Assembly: GCA_964574325.1 (NCBI GenBank)
Contig: CAZNMY010000018.1
Span: 1-64,000, forward strand
Origin: CAMDPA01 sp964574325
GTDB lineage: Bacteria > Pseudomonadota > Alphaproteobacteria > Rhizobiales > Hyphomicrobiaceae
DNA: 64,000 nt
Reading direction: 5' to 3'
Within the stretch, counting starts at the first letter, position 1. The number at the start of each line of letters is the position of its first letter. The notes under the pieces are model-generated. The model was not told where the DNA came from and made no database searches. It worked only from the letters and a program-made list of their open reading frames with translations. The translations under genes were made by a program, and so were the position numbers. Below are positions 27,326-35,313 of this stretch, piece by piece.

Positions 27326-28378
27326 ATGGCAGAGGGGGTAGAAGTGCAGGCAGCGGAGACGGTGGGGCCCCCGGAATTCCAGTTCGCCCTCGGGCTTGGC
27401 CTGACGAACGAGTGCAATCTCGCCTGCAACTTCTGTTATCGAGACGCAAACCGGGTCGACCGGCTCACGCTCGATCAGGTCAGGTCTGTGATGGAGCGGC
27501 TTCCTGTCCGTTCGGTCAACCTCGGCACCGGCGAGAACGGCCTGCACCCGGAGTTCAGGCAGATCGTCCGATACCTGCGCGGATTGCCGATCAAGCTGAC
27601 CATGACCTCGAACGGCCATTCCGTGGCGGTTACGAGCGACGAGGACCTCTGCGCATTCAAGGACATCGAATTTTCGCTCGATTATCCGACCAAGGCCGAG
27701 CAGGACGGCCAGCGTGGCGCGGGCAACTGGGATCTCCTCCACGAGCAGGCAACGCGGTGCCGTCGCCTCGGCGTTCCCGTCACTTTCATAGCCGTGATGA
27801 TGCGCTCGAACTGGGATCGTCTCGCTGAGATAGCGGCCATTGCCAAATCGTTCGGCGCACCGCTCCGCGTCAACGTCTATCAATCGGTGCGAACAGACGC
27901 ATTCGCGCTCAGCTATGAGCAGTATTGGGACGGCTTTGCCAAGCTGTTCGCCGCGACTGACGTGATCGCGGTCGCCGAGCCGCTGGTTCGCGCCATGGCC
28001 GGCATGCCGCCTCGTGCCGGCGGATGCGGCGTCGCCACCGTGCGGGTGACGCCACGCGCTACGGTGCAGCCTTGCGTTTACTGGCCCAGCAGCGGCGACG
28101 GGTTGGATGTTTTGCTCGGCGTCGGCGGCGACATCGTCGATTCGCAGCAGTTCGTCGAGGCGCGCTCGTTGCCGGAGGCTTGCCGCTCGTGTGCCCACGT
28201 CGCCGCCTGCCGCGGAGGATGCGCCGGCCGCCGCCGCCTGCAGAGCGCACTGTCCGATCCGGACGTCTACTGTCCCATCGTGAAGGGCGACGATCGCAAA
28301 CTCGACGTCCGCATGGCACCGCAGCGAGAGTTGCCCAAGCTCGACAGTGCGTGCACGACGATCGTCATGGCGCGGTGA
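27326..28378 (+). CDS. Radical SAM/SPASM domain protein
   Basis: A 350-residue radical SAM enzyme unlike the one at 18237. The cluster motif is CNLACNFC at residues 30-37 (C30, C34, C37), preceded by ALGLGLTNE. NLGTGENGLHPEF and MTSNGHS follow as the glycine-rich and SAM-binding strands. The C-terminal half has a SPASM-type cysteine set: GGCGVATV, VQPCVYW, CRSCAHVAACRGGC and a final YCPIV, fitting two auxiliary clusters. It overlaps the nucleoside phosphorylase gene by 4 bases, so the two should act together, perhaps on a nucleoside or on 5'-deoxyadenosine. The product is unknown. Confidence 0.88.
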   Translation: MAEGVEVQAAETVGPPEFQFALGLGLTNECNLACNFCYRDANRVDRLTLDQVRSVMERLPVRSVNLGTGENGLHPEFRQIVRYLRGLPIKLTMTSNGHSVAVTSDEDLCAFKDIEFSLDYPTKAEQDGQRGAGNWDLLHEQATRCRRLGVPVTFIAVMMRSNWDRLAEIAAIAKSFGAPLRVNVYQSVRTDAFALSYEQYWDGFAKLFAATDVIAVAEPLVRAMAGMPPRAGGCGVATVRVTPRATVQPCVYWPSSGDGLDVLLGVGGDIVDSQQFVEARSLPEACRSCAHVAACRGGCAGRRRLQSALSDPDVYCPIVKGDDRKLDVRMAPQRELPKLDSACTTIVMAR

Positions 28379-29205
28379 GTGCTGAAGCCGTGAGCCAGAA
28401 CGATCGAGATCGAATGGCACCGATCCTGGCCGGCAAGCATGTCGGCTCGGCTTCCGTTTTCACGCCGCAAAACTTGCTTCGTGAAGCCCGGCGGCAGAAG
28501 GGCCTCGCGGATGCGCCCGTGCCGCGGGTCTGCCTGCTGGACCCGGATGGCGACATCGTCCGCCATGTAAAGGCGAGCGGCACGGGTGGCCTCGAGCCGG
28601 GCTGGGCCTGCTACCACACCGAGATGATGCGCGTTCGGCGTCCCGGCGGCGATATCGGCATCGTCGGCTGCGCCGTCGGTGCGCCATTCGCCGTGCTCGT
28701 CGCCGAGCAGATGTTCGCCAGCGGTTGTGAGTTGCTGATCTCGATCACCTCCGCTGGACAACTCATCGAGCGGCGCCCGCCGCCCTATTTCCTCTTGATC
28801 GAACGAGCGCTGCGCGACGAGGGCACCAGCTATCATTATGCCGCGCCGGATCGCTACAGTCGCGCTGACCCCGCACTTCTGACACGTCTGGACGGCGCGT
28901 TCGCGGGACACGAGATCGACGTCGTGCGTGGGGCCGCCTGGACAACGGACGCACCTTTCCGCGAGACCGAGCAAGAGATCGAAGCCATGCGTGCGGAGGG
29001 TCTGGAGGCGGTCGAGATGGAAGCGGCCGCGCTCTACGCTTTCGCATCGGCGCGTGGCCGCCCCGTGATTTGCTTTGCCCACATCACCAACCGTATGGCG
29101 CAGGGTGGAGACGATTTCGAAAAGGGTGAAGCGGGCGGCGCCGTAGATGCACTCAGCCTCGTCGATGCCGTTATGGCGGCACTCTCTCAGGGCTCGCATC
29201 GATGA
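28375..29205 (+). CDS. Nucleoside phosphorylase family protein
   Basis: A 276-residue protein of the purine nucleoside/uridine phosphorylase (PNP_UDP_1) fold. Recognisable are GDIGIVGCAVGAPFAVLVAEQ, the LISITSAGQL phosphate-side strand and the nucleoside-binding GLEAVEMEAAALYAFA, with the glutamate that contacts the ribose. These enzymes split a nucleoside with phosphate into base and sugar 1-phosphate. I take the GTG at 28375, which overlaps the radical SAM stop; an internal GTG at 28390 or the ATG at 28414 are alternatives. Pairing with a radical SAM enzyme is reminiscent of the nucleosidase step assumed in arsenosugar synthesis. Confidence 0.83.
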   Translation: MSAEAVSQNDRDRMAPILAGKHVGSASVFTPQNLLREARRQKGLADAPVPRVCLLDPDGDIVRHVKASGTGGLEPGWACYHTEMMRVRRPGGDIGIVGCAVGAPFAVLVAEQMFASGCELLISITSAGQLIERRPPPYFLLIERALRDEGTSYHYAAPDRYSRADPALLTRLDGAFAGHEIDVVRGAAWTTDAPFRETEQEIEAMRAEGLEAVEMEAAALYAFASARGRPVICFAHITNRMAQGGDDFEKGEAGGAVDALSLVDAVMAALSQGSHR

Positions 29206-29519
29206 TCTGCGCGCGAAACGCACTCCTGGCGCACTTGCCCCTCTTTTGCTGACGCCGCCTCTGCCTCGCCGACGACTGAGAAAGTCCCGGTCGGCATCCA
29301 GTCGACTTCCTGGCAGCGCGCTTCGGCGATCGGCCGCGCTGTGACGAATTCAAGCCATGAGACTGTCGTCGCAGACGAGTGACGCCCTCGATTGAAGATG
29401 CACATCCTCAATGGCCGCCCGCGGAGATCCGCGGCCGTAGGTCAAAGCGCATCTGAAGCGCGTGACCCGAAGGAAAAGTTGGGAGATTGGAGACTGCGCG
29501 GTTGAGGCGTGTCCGCTTC
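29206..29519. other. Intergenic with one hairpin
   Basis: A 314-base gap between the phosphorylase gene and the convergent hypothetical gene. The only clear structure is a perfect 7-bp stem CCGCGGA/TCCGCGG at 29419-29434 with a 2-base spacer. I see no convincing gene. Confidence 0.4.
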
Positions 29520-30035
29520 TCATTCAACCGCGTCTGGGCGCACCAAGACACACTGCTTCGCCCGCATGCGATTGCTCTTCGGGTTGTGCTCGACCTCGGC
29601 GAGACCCAACGCCTCGAGCACGGGCGGCACGTAATTGCCGAAGCGCCCGCGCAGTCCCTTCTTCAGGCCGTACCAGCCACCGACGGGATTGCCCGGCGAT
29701 CGCGCCCAGGCCTCGACCGTGCCATCGGCGGCGGGCTTCTGCTCGTCGGCGTTGCCGAGCGGCATCCAGTCTCCGTGCGCCTCGAGCATCGCGTGAAGGT
29801 CGCCGATGCAGCGCAGGTGGTAGCGCAGCTCCGTCTTGCCGACCTGCACGACCAGGGCCGGCGGATCGAGCTGGTCGTCACGGAACGCGACGAACTCCGA
29901 AGCGAGGCTTGGCGTCTGCAGCGTCCATGGCGAGGCACGGGTGCCCTCGCCTTTGACCGGCGCCTTGGCGACCGTCGTAGCTGCGGCCACCTTCTTTGAT
30001 GGCGCTTTCTCACCTTTGCTGGTTGCCTTGGCCAT
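29520..30035 (-). CDS. Conserved hypothetical protein (DUF6855-like)
   Basis: A 171-residue protein with a lysine/alanine-rich basic N terminus of about 35 residues (AKATSKGEKAPSKKVAAATT) followed by a compact conserved domain. The domain has ASPWTLQTPSLASEF, the DDLHAMLEAHGDWMPL-type stretch (here GDLHAMLEAHGDW), GNADEQKPA and WYGLKKGLRGRFGNYVPP. Proteins of this outline are common in Hyphomicrobiales, sometimes named DUF6855. The basic tail suggests nucleic acid or polyanion binding. I chose the ATG at 30035, with GAGGAG just upstream. Function unknown. Confidence 0.75.
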   Translation of the reverse strand: MAKATSKGEKAPSKKVAAATTVAKAPVKGEGTRASPWTLQTPSLASEFVAFRDDQLDPPALVVQVGKTELRYHLRCIGDLHAMLEAHGDWMPLGNADEQKPAADGTVEAWARSPGNPVGGWYGLKKGLRGRFGNYVPPVLEALGLAEVEHNPKSNRMRAKQCVLVRPDAVE

Positions 30036-30043
30036 GAATCTCC

Positions 30044-30472
30044 TCACGCCGAGATTTCGGCTCGCGCCTTCAGGTCGGCAGCAAATTGATCGAACGAGGG
30101 CTGTAGGTCAGGGATCGAGCGCGTGATGAGCGGCGCCATCAGGCCGCTGAACTCCTCGCGCATGGAGAACTCGACCTCGCCGCCGGACGACTTCGGCGTC
30201 AAGGTGTACGTTCGTCTGCCGGTGAACAGACCCAAGGGCATTCCGCCGGTCCACACCATCCGCCTGTTGGCCTCGAATTCGGTCACTTGCAGCGGAAAAG
30301 CGCGACCGGGTGAAGCCTTGGCATAGACCGTGACCTTCTCACCCGCAGCGATGTTGCCGACCACGCGCTCGACGGTGGAGTTCCACGACGGATACGCGGC
30401 CGCGTCGGTCAGTATCGACCAGATGCGCTCGGCGGGCGCGCGGATGATGGTTTTCGTTGCAAAGGATTTCAT
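30044..30472 (-). CDS. SRPBCC family protein
   Basis: A 142-residue START-like (polyketide cyclase/dehydrase) protein. The N-terminal strand TKTIIRAPAERIWSILTDA, the helix with YPSWNSTVERV and the C-terminal amphipathic helix are typical. Such folds bind hydrophobic ligands; no specific role can be read. It lies 8 bases before the DUF6855-like gene, so they may be co-transcribed. A half copy of the nearby ArsR operator, GTAACA at 30482-30487, lies just upstream of its start, suggesting shared control with the ArsR unit. Confidence 0.82.
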   Translation of the reverse strand: MKSFATKTIIRAPAERIWSILTDAAAYPSWNSTVERVVGNIAAGEKVTVYAKASPGRAFPLQVTEFEANRRMVWTGGMPLGLFTGRRTYTLTPKSSGGEVEFSMREEFSGLMAPLITRSIPDLQPSFDQFAADLKARAEISA

Positions 30473-30513
30473 GATCTATTCGTAACATAAATCCGACCAA
30501 AGGCAAGCGCCGC

Positions 30514-30951
30514 CTACGGACGTTCGGCGCCTCCGCGTGCATGTCGCTCGAGTGACGCGAGGACGATTGCCCAGGATGCCGCGTAGCGCGGCGAGCGCTC
30601 GTCCCACAGATGCGCGCTTTCGGGCTTCGGCCGGTGGATGACCGTGACGCGCGTCCGCTCTCCTTCCGTCTCGAAGCGGATCTCGACCTCGGTCGGATGG
30701 TCCGGGCCGGTCGCAATGTAGAAGTCGAGCACGATGACGGTCGGCTCGTTCCACAGCGTGACCTTGCCGAGTTCGACCTCGCGCCCGTCACTGGCGCGCT
30801 CGTAGAAGCGCCCCGAGGCGAGAAGGAAGATCGTACTGCTCCTGTCGCCCGTGTGTCGGCGCTCGGTCGGCCACCAATCGCTGATTCGACCTGTCACGAG
30901 CGCGAAGGCCCGCGTGATATCCATGTCGAGCAGCACGGAGTTGACGATCAT
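30514..30951 (-). CDS. SRPBCC (AHSA1-like) protein
   Basis: A 145-residue Activator-of-Hsp90-like SRPBCC domain, starting MIVNSVLLDMDITRAFALVT and containing the tryptophan-rich DWWPTERRH typical of AHSA1-type START proteins. The ATG at 30951 overlaps the ArsR stop by 4 bases. ArsR plus AHSA1-type SRPBCC is a very common two-gene unit in soil bacteria, in which the regulator is thought to respond to a small hydrophobic ligand rather than arsenic. The longer upstream frame is only the out-of-frame ArsR coding region. Confidence 0.85.
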   Translation of the reverse strand: MIVNSVLLDMDITRAFALVTGRISDWWPTERRHTGDRSSTIFLLASGRFYERASDGREVELGKVTLWNEPTVIVLDFYIATGPDHPTEVEIRFETEGERTRVTVIHRPKPESAHLWDERSPRYAASWAIVLASLERHARGGAERP

Positions 30952-31238
30952 CGGCGCGATAGCTCCTGCAGCCGGTCGAGGGCGGATGTCCAGAAGTCGT
31001 CCATGAACTCGCGCACCGACGCGAATCCCTGCAGCCGCACCGAGTAGACGTTGCGCGTGCCGATCTCCTGCGCCTCGACGAGCCCCGCCTCCTCCAATAT
31101 CCTCAGATGGCGCGAGATGGCAGGGCGGCTCACAGGCAATCGTTCGGCAATCTCGCCGACGGCGAGCGGATTGGCGCGCAACTCCTGCAGGATTGCGCGC
31201 CGCATGGGGCTTCCGAGGGCGTCGAGTGGATGCAGCAT
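30948..31238 (-). CDS. ArsR/SmtB family transcriptional regulator
   Basis: A 96-residue winged-helix repressor: LDALGSPMRRAILQEL, EIAERLPVSRPAISRHLRIL as the recognition helix, and LVEAQEIGTRNVYSV as the wing. It has no cysteine at all, so it lacks the metal-binding ELCVCDL-type motif and is not an arsenic sensor. A perfect 6-6 inverted repeat just upstream is its likely operator. It is the first gene of the ArsR-SRPBCC unit and divergent from the GyrI-like gene. Confidence 0.9.
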   Translation of the reverse strand: MLHPLDALGSPMRRAILQELRANPLAVGEIAERLPVSRPAISRHLRILEEAGLVEAQEIGTRNVYSVRLQGFASVREFMDDFWTSALDRLQELSRR

Positions 31239-31241
31239 GGC

Positions 31242-31257
31242 GTAACACTTATGTTAC
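31242..31257. promoter_or_regulatory. Candidate ArsR operator
   Basis: GTAACA (31242-31247), a 4-base spacer and TGTTAC (31252-31257) form a perfect inverted repeat 4 bases upstream of the ArsR start and 53 bases upstream of the divergent GyrI-like gene. A half site GTAACA recurs at 30482-30487 before the SRPBCC gene. Confidence 0.65.
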
Positions 31258-31310
31258 AAAGTGGCGGGAGGCAAGCTGACCATGTCGCTCGACAGTTACA
31301 TGGTCGGACT

Positions 31311-31934
31311 ATGGACAAGATCGACTTCAAGAAAGCCCTGAAGACCCTCTACGACGCGCCGAAAGGGCGCTTCGCCAGGGTCGACGTGCCGAAGCAGCAC
31401 TTTGTCATGGTCGACGGCGAGGGCGATCCCAACACGGCGCTGGCCTACAAGGACGCGATCGAATGGCTCTACCCCGTCAGCTACGCGATGAAGTTCGCCG
31501 CCAGGCTCGAGCTCGGGAAGGACTACGTCGTCCCGCCGCTGGAGGGGCTGTGGTGCGCCGACGATCCTGCGGATTTCGTCGCGCGTCGGAAGGATCGCTG
31601 GCGCTGGACCATGATGATCATGGTGCCCGATTTCGTCGGGGTGGAGCTCTACGAGGCCGCTCTCGCCAAGGCTCGCACCAAGCTCGGCGCGCCGCCGGAA
31701 ACGCTGCGGCACGAAAGCCTGATCGAGGGACTGTCTCTGCAGACGCTGCACATCGGCAGCTACGACGACGAGGGGCCGATCCTCGCACATCTCCACGACA
31801 ATCTGATGCCGGCGGAGCAACTCGACTTCAATGGACGGCATCACGAGATCTATCTGAGCGATCCCCGCAAGACGCCGCCCGGCAAGCTCAAGACCATCCT
31901 GCGCCAGCCGGTGAAGGCGGCGGAGGGCCGGTAG
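31311..31934 (+). CDS. GyrI-like domain protein
   Basis: A 207-residue small-molecule-binding protein of the GyrI-like (SBMBP) kind, lacking any DNA-binding domain. Hallmarks are MDKIDFKKALKTLYDAPKG, then QHFVMVDGEGDPNT and LEGLWCADDPADF, and the late LHIGSYDDEGPILAHLH strand with YLSDPRKTPPGKLKTILRQP at the end. Relatives bind or hydrolyse cationic, lipophilic or electrophilic compounds. It is divergent from the ArsR/SRPBCC unit and shares its control region. Confidence 0.87.
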   Translation: MDKIDFKKALKTLYDAPKGRFARVDVPKQHFVMVDGEGDPNTALAYKDAIEWLYPVSYAMKFAARLELGKDYVVPPLEGLWCADDPADFVARRKDRWRWTMMIMVPDFVGVELYEAALAKARTKLGAPPETLRHESLIEGLSLQTLHIGSYDDEGPILAHLHDNLMPAEQLDFNGRHHEIYLSDPRKTPPGKLKTILRQPVKAAEGR

Positions 31935-31980
31935 CGTGGCGATGGGGTGTGGATTTCAACATCAGGATGCGGTGAAGCCG

Positions 31981-32406
31981 ATGCTCATCCAGCCGCTGAC
32001 GACAGCGAATATGGCATGCCTCGACCGGCTCGCGCCGGAGGTGTTCGACAACGCCATCGATCCGGTCCAACTCGCGCGTTTTCTCGGCGATCCGAGGCAC
32101 CTGATGCTGGTCGCGATCGAGGACGATCAGGTGGTCGGCATGGCCTCCGCCGTCGAGTACTTCCACCCGGACAAGCCGCCGCAGATGTGGATCAACGAGG
32201 TGGGCGTATCGCCGGCCTGGCAGCGGCGGGGGATCGGACGGGCGCTGACGGCGGCGCTCGTCGAAGCCGCCCGGCAACGCGGCTGCGCCTATGCGTGGCT
32301 CGGCACCGACAGCGACAACACGGCGGGGAAGGCCTGCTTCCGATCAGTCCCGGATGTCGAGCCGCCGCAACCATTCCTGCTCTACGAGTGGGACTTGGAT
32401 GAGTGA
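31981..32406 (+). CDS. GNAT family acetyltransferase
   Basis: A 141-residue GNAT N-acetyltransferase resembling AAC(3)-I-type enzymes. MLIQPLTTANMACLDRLAPE starts the fold, WINEVGVSPAWQRRGIGRAL carries the acetyl-CoA-binding Q/RxxGxG/A loop, and AWLGTDSDNTAGKACF is motif B. Relatives include aminoglycoside 3-N-acetyltransferases, but resistance cannot be inferred. I chose the ATG at 31981, where family similarity begins; a GTG at 31936 and ATG at 31942 also exist in frame. It follows the GyrI-like gene closely. Confidence 0.82.
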   Translation: MLIQPLTTANMACLDRLAPEVFDNAIDPVQLARFLGDPRHLMLVAIEDDQVVGMASAVEYFHPDKPPQMWINEVGVSPAWQRRGIGRALTAALVEAARQRGCAYAWLGTDSDNTAGKACFRSVPDVEPPQPFLLYEWDLDE

Positions 32407-32414
32407 TGTGCCAC

Positions 32415-32912
32415 TCAGCCATCGCAGGGTCGTTCGCCGGGCTTCAAGCCGAACAGGTTCTGTACGAAGGCAAGATCCTGGCTCTCCCAGTAGACGAGGG
32501 TGACGCCGCTGTAGCCACTGCTAGGAATTATTTCTTCCGAGCCCACGATGTTCAGAAATCGTCCCTCGGACCGATGACAGGCGTACAGGGCGAATGCCTT
32601 TGTCGTCGGCTCCGTGACGATCACACGATGCATCCCATCGATTGCGGCGAACCCCTCCCGTTCGAGCCAGTCCCGATAGAAGCGTCTCAGCTCCGCAATC
32701 GTCCGCGTGGAGCGGAACTGGGCATGGCCGCGATTGGCATTGAAGTCGAGGTCTGCTCGATCGTAGGTTCCTCCGGCAACAATCGCTCCCTCCGGGATCG
32801 GCAGCCACGCTGCGATGATGCCGTTGTCGCCGAGTGGCGCATGGCCAATTGCGCGAAAGGCGATGGCGAGTGCTGCAGTGAGCAGCAACAGCAGAATCAA
32901 GGTGCGCTTCAT
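32415..32912 (-). CDS. Hypothetical exported protein
   Basis: A 165-residue protein with an N-terminal hydrophobic signal or anchor (LILLLLLTAALAIAFRAIG). The rest is soluble, with the stretch GHAQFRSTRTIAELRRFYRD followed by WLEREGFAAIDGMH, a helix arrangement seen in some exported proteins of unknown function. I do not recognise the family. I chose the ATG at 32912. It is transcribed alone, convergent with the acetyltransferase gene. Confidence 0.65.
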   Translation of the reverse strand: MKRTLILLLLLTAALAIAFRAIGHAPLGDNGIIAAWLPIPEGAIVAGGTYDRADLDFNANRGHAQFRSTRTIAELRRFYRDWLEREGFAAIDGMHRVIVTEPTTKAFALYACHRSEGRFLNIVGSEEIIPSSGYSGVTLVYWESQDLAFVQNLFGLKPGERPCDG

Positions 32913-33005
32913 CAATCCAACGCCAACCCGATAGTTGATCCTCAATGTTGGCAGGTCGGGGTTAACGCGCACTTACTCGACAGGCTCGCCCCGGAGGTGC
33001 TCGAT

Positions 33006-33323
33006 ATGGCCCGAACGCAAGTGGCAGGATCGGACGATCGCGCGCTCGATGAGCTGGCGGCCTTGCCGAGCCTAGGCAAGATCTCGGCCCGCATGCTGAT
33101 CGAGGCCGGCGTTTCCGATGTCGAGACGCTGCGGCGGCTCGGCCCGATCGAGAGCTACCGCCGTCTGCGCTTCTTTCACGGCAAGCGTGTCACGCTCAAT
33201 TTCGTCTACGCCATGGAGTGCGCAATACTCAGGCTCGACTGGCGCCTGCTCAGCCGGGAGCGCAAAGCGGAGCTGGCCGAGGCTCGCGCGATCGAGGCGA
33301 CACCGGGAGGCGCGCGAGAATGA
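33006..33323 (+). CDS. TfoX C-terminal domain (helix-hairpin-helix) protein
   Basis: A 105-residue protein made of a TfoX/Sxy C-terminal domain: LAALPSLGKISARMLIEAGV is the helix-hairpin-helix, followed by DVETLRRLGPIESYRRL and LNFVYAMECAILRLDWR. Full TfoX proteins are competence or CRP-related regulators; the N-terminal half is absent here, a common stand-alone form. The ATG at 33006 has GGAGGTG upstream (32993-32999). It overlaps the MmcQ/YjbR gene by 4 bases. Confidence 0.85.
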   Translation: MARTQVAGSDDRALDELAALPSLGKISARMLIEAGVSDVETLRRLGPIESYRRLRFFHGKRVTLNFVYAMECAILRLDWRLLSRERKAELAEARAIEATPGGARE

Positions 33324-33685
33324 GCCGCGAAAAAATCAACGCCATCTGCAAGGCCTATCCGGGCGCCGAGGTATCCGATCCGTGGGGCGGCGGCCACGAC
33401 GCCTGGAAGGTCGGCGGCAAGATGTTCGCGTGCATCGGCGCCGTCATGCCGGGTGTCTCGGTCAAGACGGACAGCATCGAGACGGCCGAGATGCTGATCG
33501 AGGCGGGCGTCGGCGTGAAGGCAGCCTACTTTCACCGATCCTGGATCAACCTGCCGTGGGAGACGCCTGCCGACGAGTTGCGCCACCGTCTCGCCACGTC
33601 GTACCGGCTCGTGCGCGCATCGCTGCCGAAGAAGGTTCAGTCCGCTGCGAGCGGCATCCAATGCTCGCCCTTCAGCAGCATGTAG
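33320..33685 (+). CDS. MmcQ/YjbR family protein
   Basis: A 121-residue protein of the MmcQ/YjbR fold (CyaY-like DNA-binding superfamily). Typical segments are KAYPGAEVSDPWGGGHDAWK near the start, GKMFACIGAV, VSVKTDSIETAEML and the C-terminal HRLATSYRLVRASLPKK. The ATG at 33320 overlaps the TfoX-C stop, so the pair is co-translated. Its cellular role is not established. Confidence 0.86.
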   Translation: MSREKINAICKAYPGAEVSDPWGGGHDAWKVGGKMFACIGAVMPGVSVKTDSIETAEMLIEAGVGVKAAYFHRSWINLPWETPADELRHRLATSYRLVRASLPKKVQSAASGIQCSPFSSM

Positions 33686-33712
33686 CAGATCGCGATCTGC
33701 CGTTGCGCTGGC

Positions 33713-34138
33713 TCACTCATCTGCGTGCAGCCCGTCATCGATCGTATCCGGTGGCGAGCCTCGCCGGATGAGGTGGGTCGCATAGGCCGTCTCGAGGTTT
33801 GGATCACCAGTCTTGCTGAAGCGCAATCGCTGCCTTGGTCCCTTGCCGTGCCGATTGTAGACCGTGAACGAGGGATTCAGGTTCAGGTCATGGGCGTGGA
33901 AGCGCAGGATGCGCAGGATGCGTGAGACGCGCGACAGATTGCAGGTGATGACACGCTCGAGAAAGTCCACCCGGCCCCGACGCCAATCTCCAAGATGCTC
34001 GGATCGCAGCAGCCCCAAGCCGACCAGCACGTCGACGGGAGCCACAACATTGCCTTTGGCGAGTAGCTCGGCGACGGCGCGCTCGATCCGTGGAAACATC
34101 GGATCGGACCGGAAGTTGTCGACCGATAACTTCTTCAT
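33713..34138 (-). CDS. Conserved hypothetical protein
   Basis: A 141-residue soluble protein starting MKKLSVDNFRSDPMFPRIER and containing AVAELLAKGNVVAPVDVLVG, LERVITCNLSRVSRILRILRFHAHDLNL and PRQRLRFSKTGDPNLETAYA. I recall proteins with this outline as conserved in proteobacteria without assigned function. The mostly helical N-terminal half and basic central helix could bind nucleic acid, but nothing in the sequence proves that. It stands alone, convergent with the MmcQ gene. Confidence 0.72.
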   Translation of the reverse strand: MKKLSVDNFRSDPMFPRIERAVAELLAKGNVVAPVDVLVGLGLLRSEHLGDWRRGRVDFLERVITCNLSRVSRILRILRFHAHDLNLNPSFTVYNRHGKGPRQRLRFSKTGDPNLETAYATHLIRRGSPPDTIDDGLHADE

Positions 34139-34261
34139 ACGGCCCCGCTTGTTGGGTCACACGAGCCGGATAGGGATGAGCATCGACATTGGGTACGAGA
34201 TCGCCAAGCCGTTGGCCCGACCGGCAGGCGCGCTCGAACCGATCTCGGGTGCTGTCGGCGT

Positions 34262-35236
34262 TCAATGCGGTTTGTGGCCGCCGTGGGAGTCGATACCGGC
34301 CAGGGGCACGTATTTTCCGCGCTTCAGCGTCGAAGCGTCCGCGCGCGGCACGCCCGTCACCGGCCCGCCCTTGATCGTCACGCGCTCCATGTAGCGGCGC
34401 TGCGGATAGTAGTCGTGCACGGCGTAGTGCTGCGTCGAGCGGTTGTCCCACATCGCGATGGTGTGCGGCGCCCAACGGTGGCGGAACTGAACTTCCGGGA
34501 TCAGCGCCTGATGAAACAGGGTGTCGAGCAGCGACCGGCTTTCGCGCTCGTCCATGCCTTTGATGGCGATGGTGAACTGCGGATTGACGAACAGTGCTTT
34601 GCGGCCGGAAACCGGGTGCACGCGAACCACGGGGTGGAGCTGCGGAGGATATTCCAATTCGAACTTCTGCAGCTTCCGGCGGTTCTCCAGCGAACTGTCG
34701 AACAGCGCTTTGAAGGGTTTGAAGTCGTGCACCGCTTCGAGTCCCGAGATGAAATTCTGCATTCTGTCGGAAAGGCCGTCGTAGGCCGCGGTCATGCTGG
34801 CGAAGATCGTATCGCCGCCGACGGCCGGCACCTCCTTCGCCACGAGAATGGTCGCCATCGGCGGCTCGGCGCGGAAAGTCTCGTCGGAATGCCAGCAATC
34901 GGTGCCGAACGGCGGCGTCGTCTCGTCGTTGCGAAACTTGATGAGGACGGGCGCTTCCTTCTCGTGCGGCGCGAACGGATGGACAGTGAGTTCGTCGAAC
35001 CGGCGGCCGAAGTCGATCAGGTTCTGCGAGGAGATGTTCTGGTCGCGGAAGATTATCAGCTCGTTCGCGACGAGGGCGGCCTTCACGGCCTCGAGCTGGG
35101 TATCCGTCAACGGCTTCGTTAGGTCGACGCCGGTGATTTCGGCGCCGAGATTGATGCCGACGCGGGTGGCCTTGACGCCCGCATCCTCCGTCGCCAGCGG
35201 ACGGCCGCCGGGCAGCGGTCCGAGAGATTTCTGCAT
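34262..35236 (-). CDS. TauD/TfdA family dioxygenase
   Basis: A 324-residue Fe(II)/2-oxoglutarate-dependent oxygenase. The metal site is the HxD pair H116/D118 in CWHSDETF and the distal H270 in RSTQHYAVHDY, with an arginine about 10-14 residues later to hold 2-oxoglutarate. The N-terminal GAEITGVDLTKPLTD and LIIFRDQNIS strands are typical of TauD, TfdA and related sulfonate, herbicide or sulfate-ester oxygenases. The ATG at 35236 has GGAGGAG upstream. The substrate cannot be deduced. Alkyl sulfate or sulfonate use would suit a sulfatase-bearing genome, but this is speculation. Confidence 0.9.
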   Translation of the reverse strand: MQKSLGPLPGGRPLATEDAGVKATRVGINLGAEITGVDLTKPLTDTQLEAVKAALVANELIIFRDQNISSQNLIDFGRRFDELTVHPFAPHEKEAPVLIKFRNDETTPPFGTDCWHSDETFRAEPPMATILVAKEVPAVGGDTIFASMTAAYDGLSDRMQNFISGLEAVHDFKPFKALFDSSLENRRKLQKFELEYPPQLHPVVRVHPVSGRKALFVNPQFTIAIKGMDERESRSLLDTLFHQALIPEVQFRHRWAPHTIAMWDNRSTQHYAVHDYYPQRRYMERVTIKGGPVTGVPRADASTLKRGKYVPLAGIDSHGGHKPH

Positions 35237-35313
35237 GGGGCTCCTCCGGCGTGTGCGATGTCCTGTCGGACCGACTTTAGCACACGCCGGGATATAGTTG
35301 AGCCTCTGCCGAG

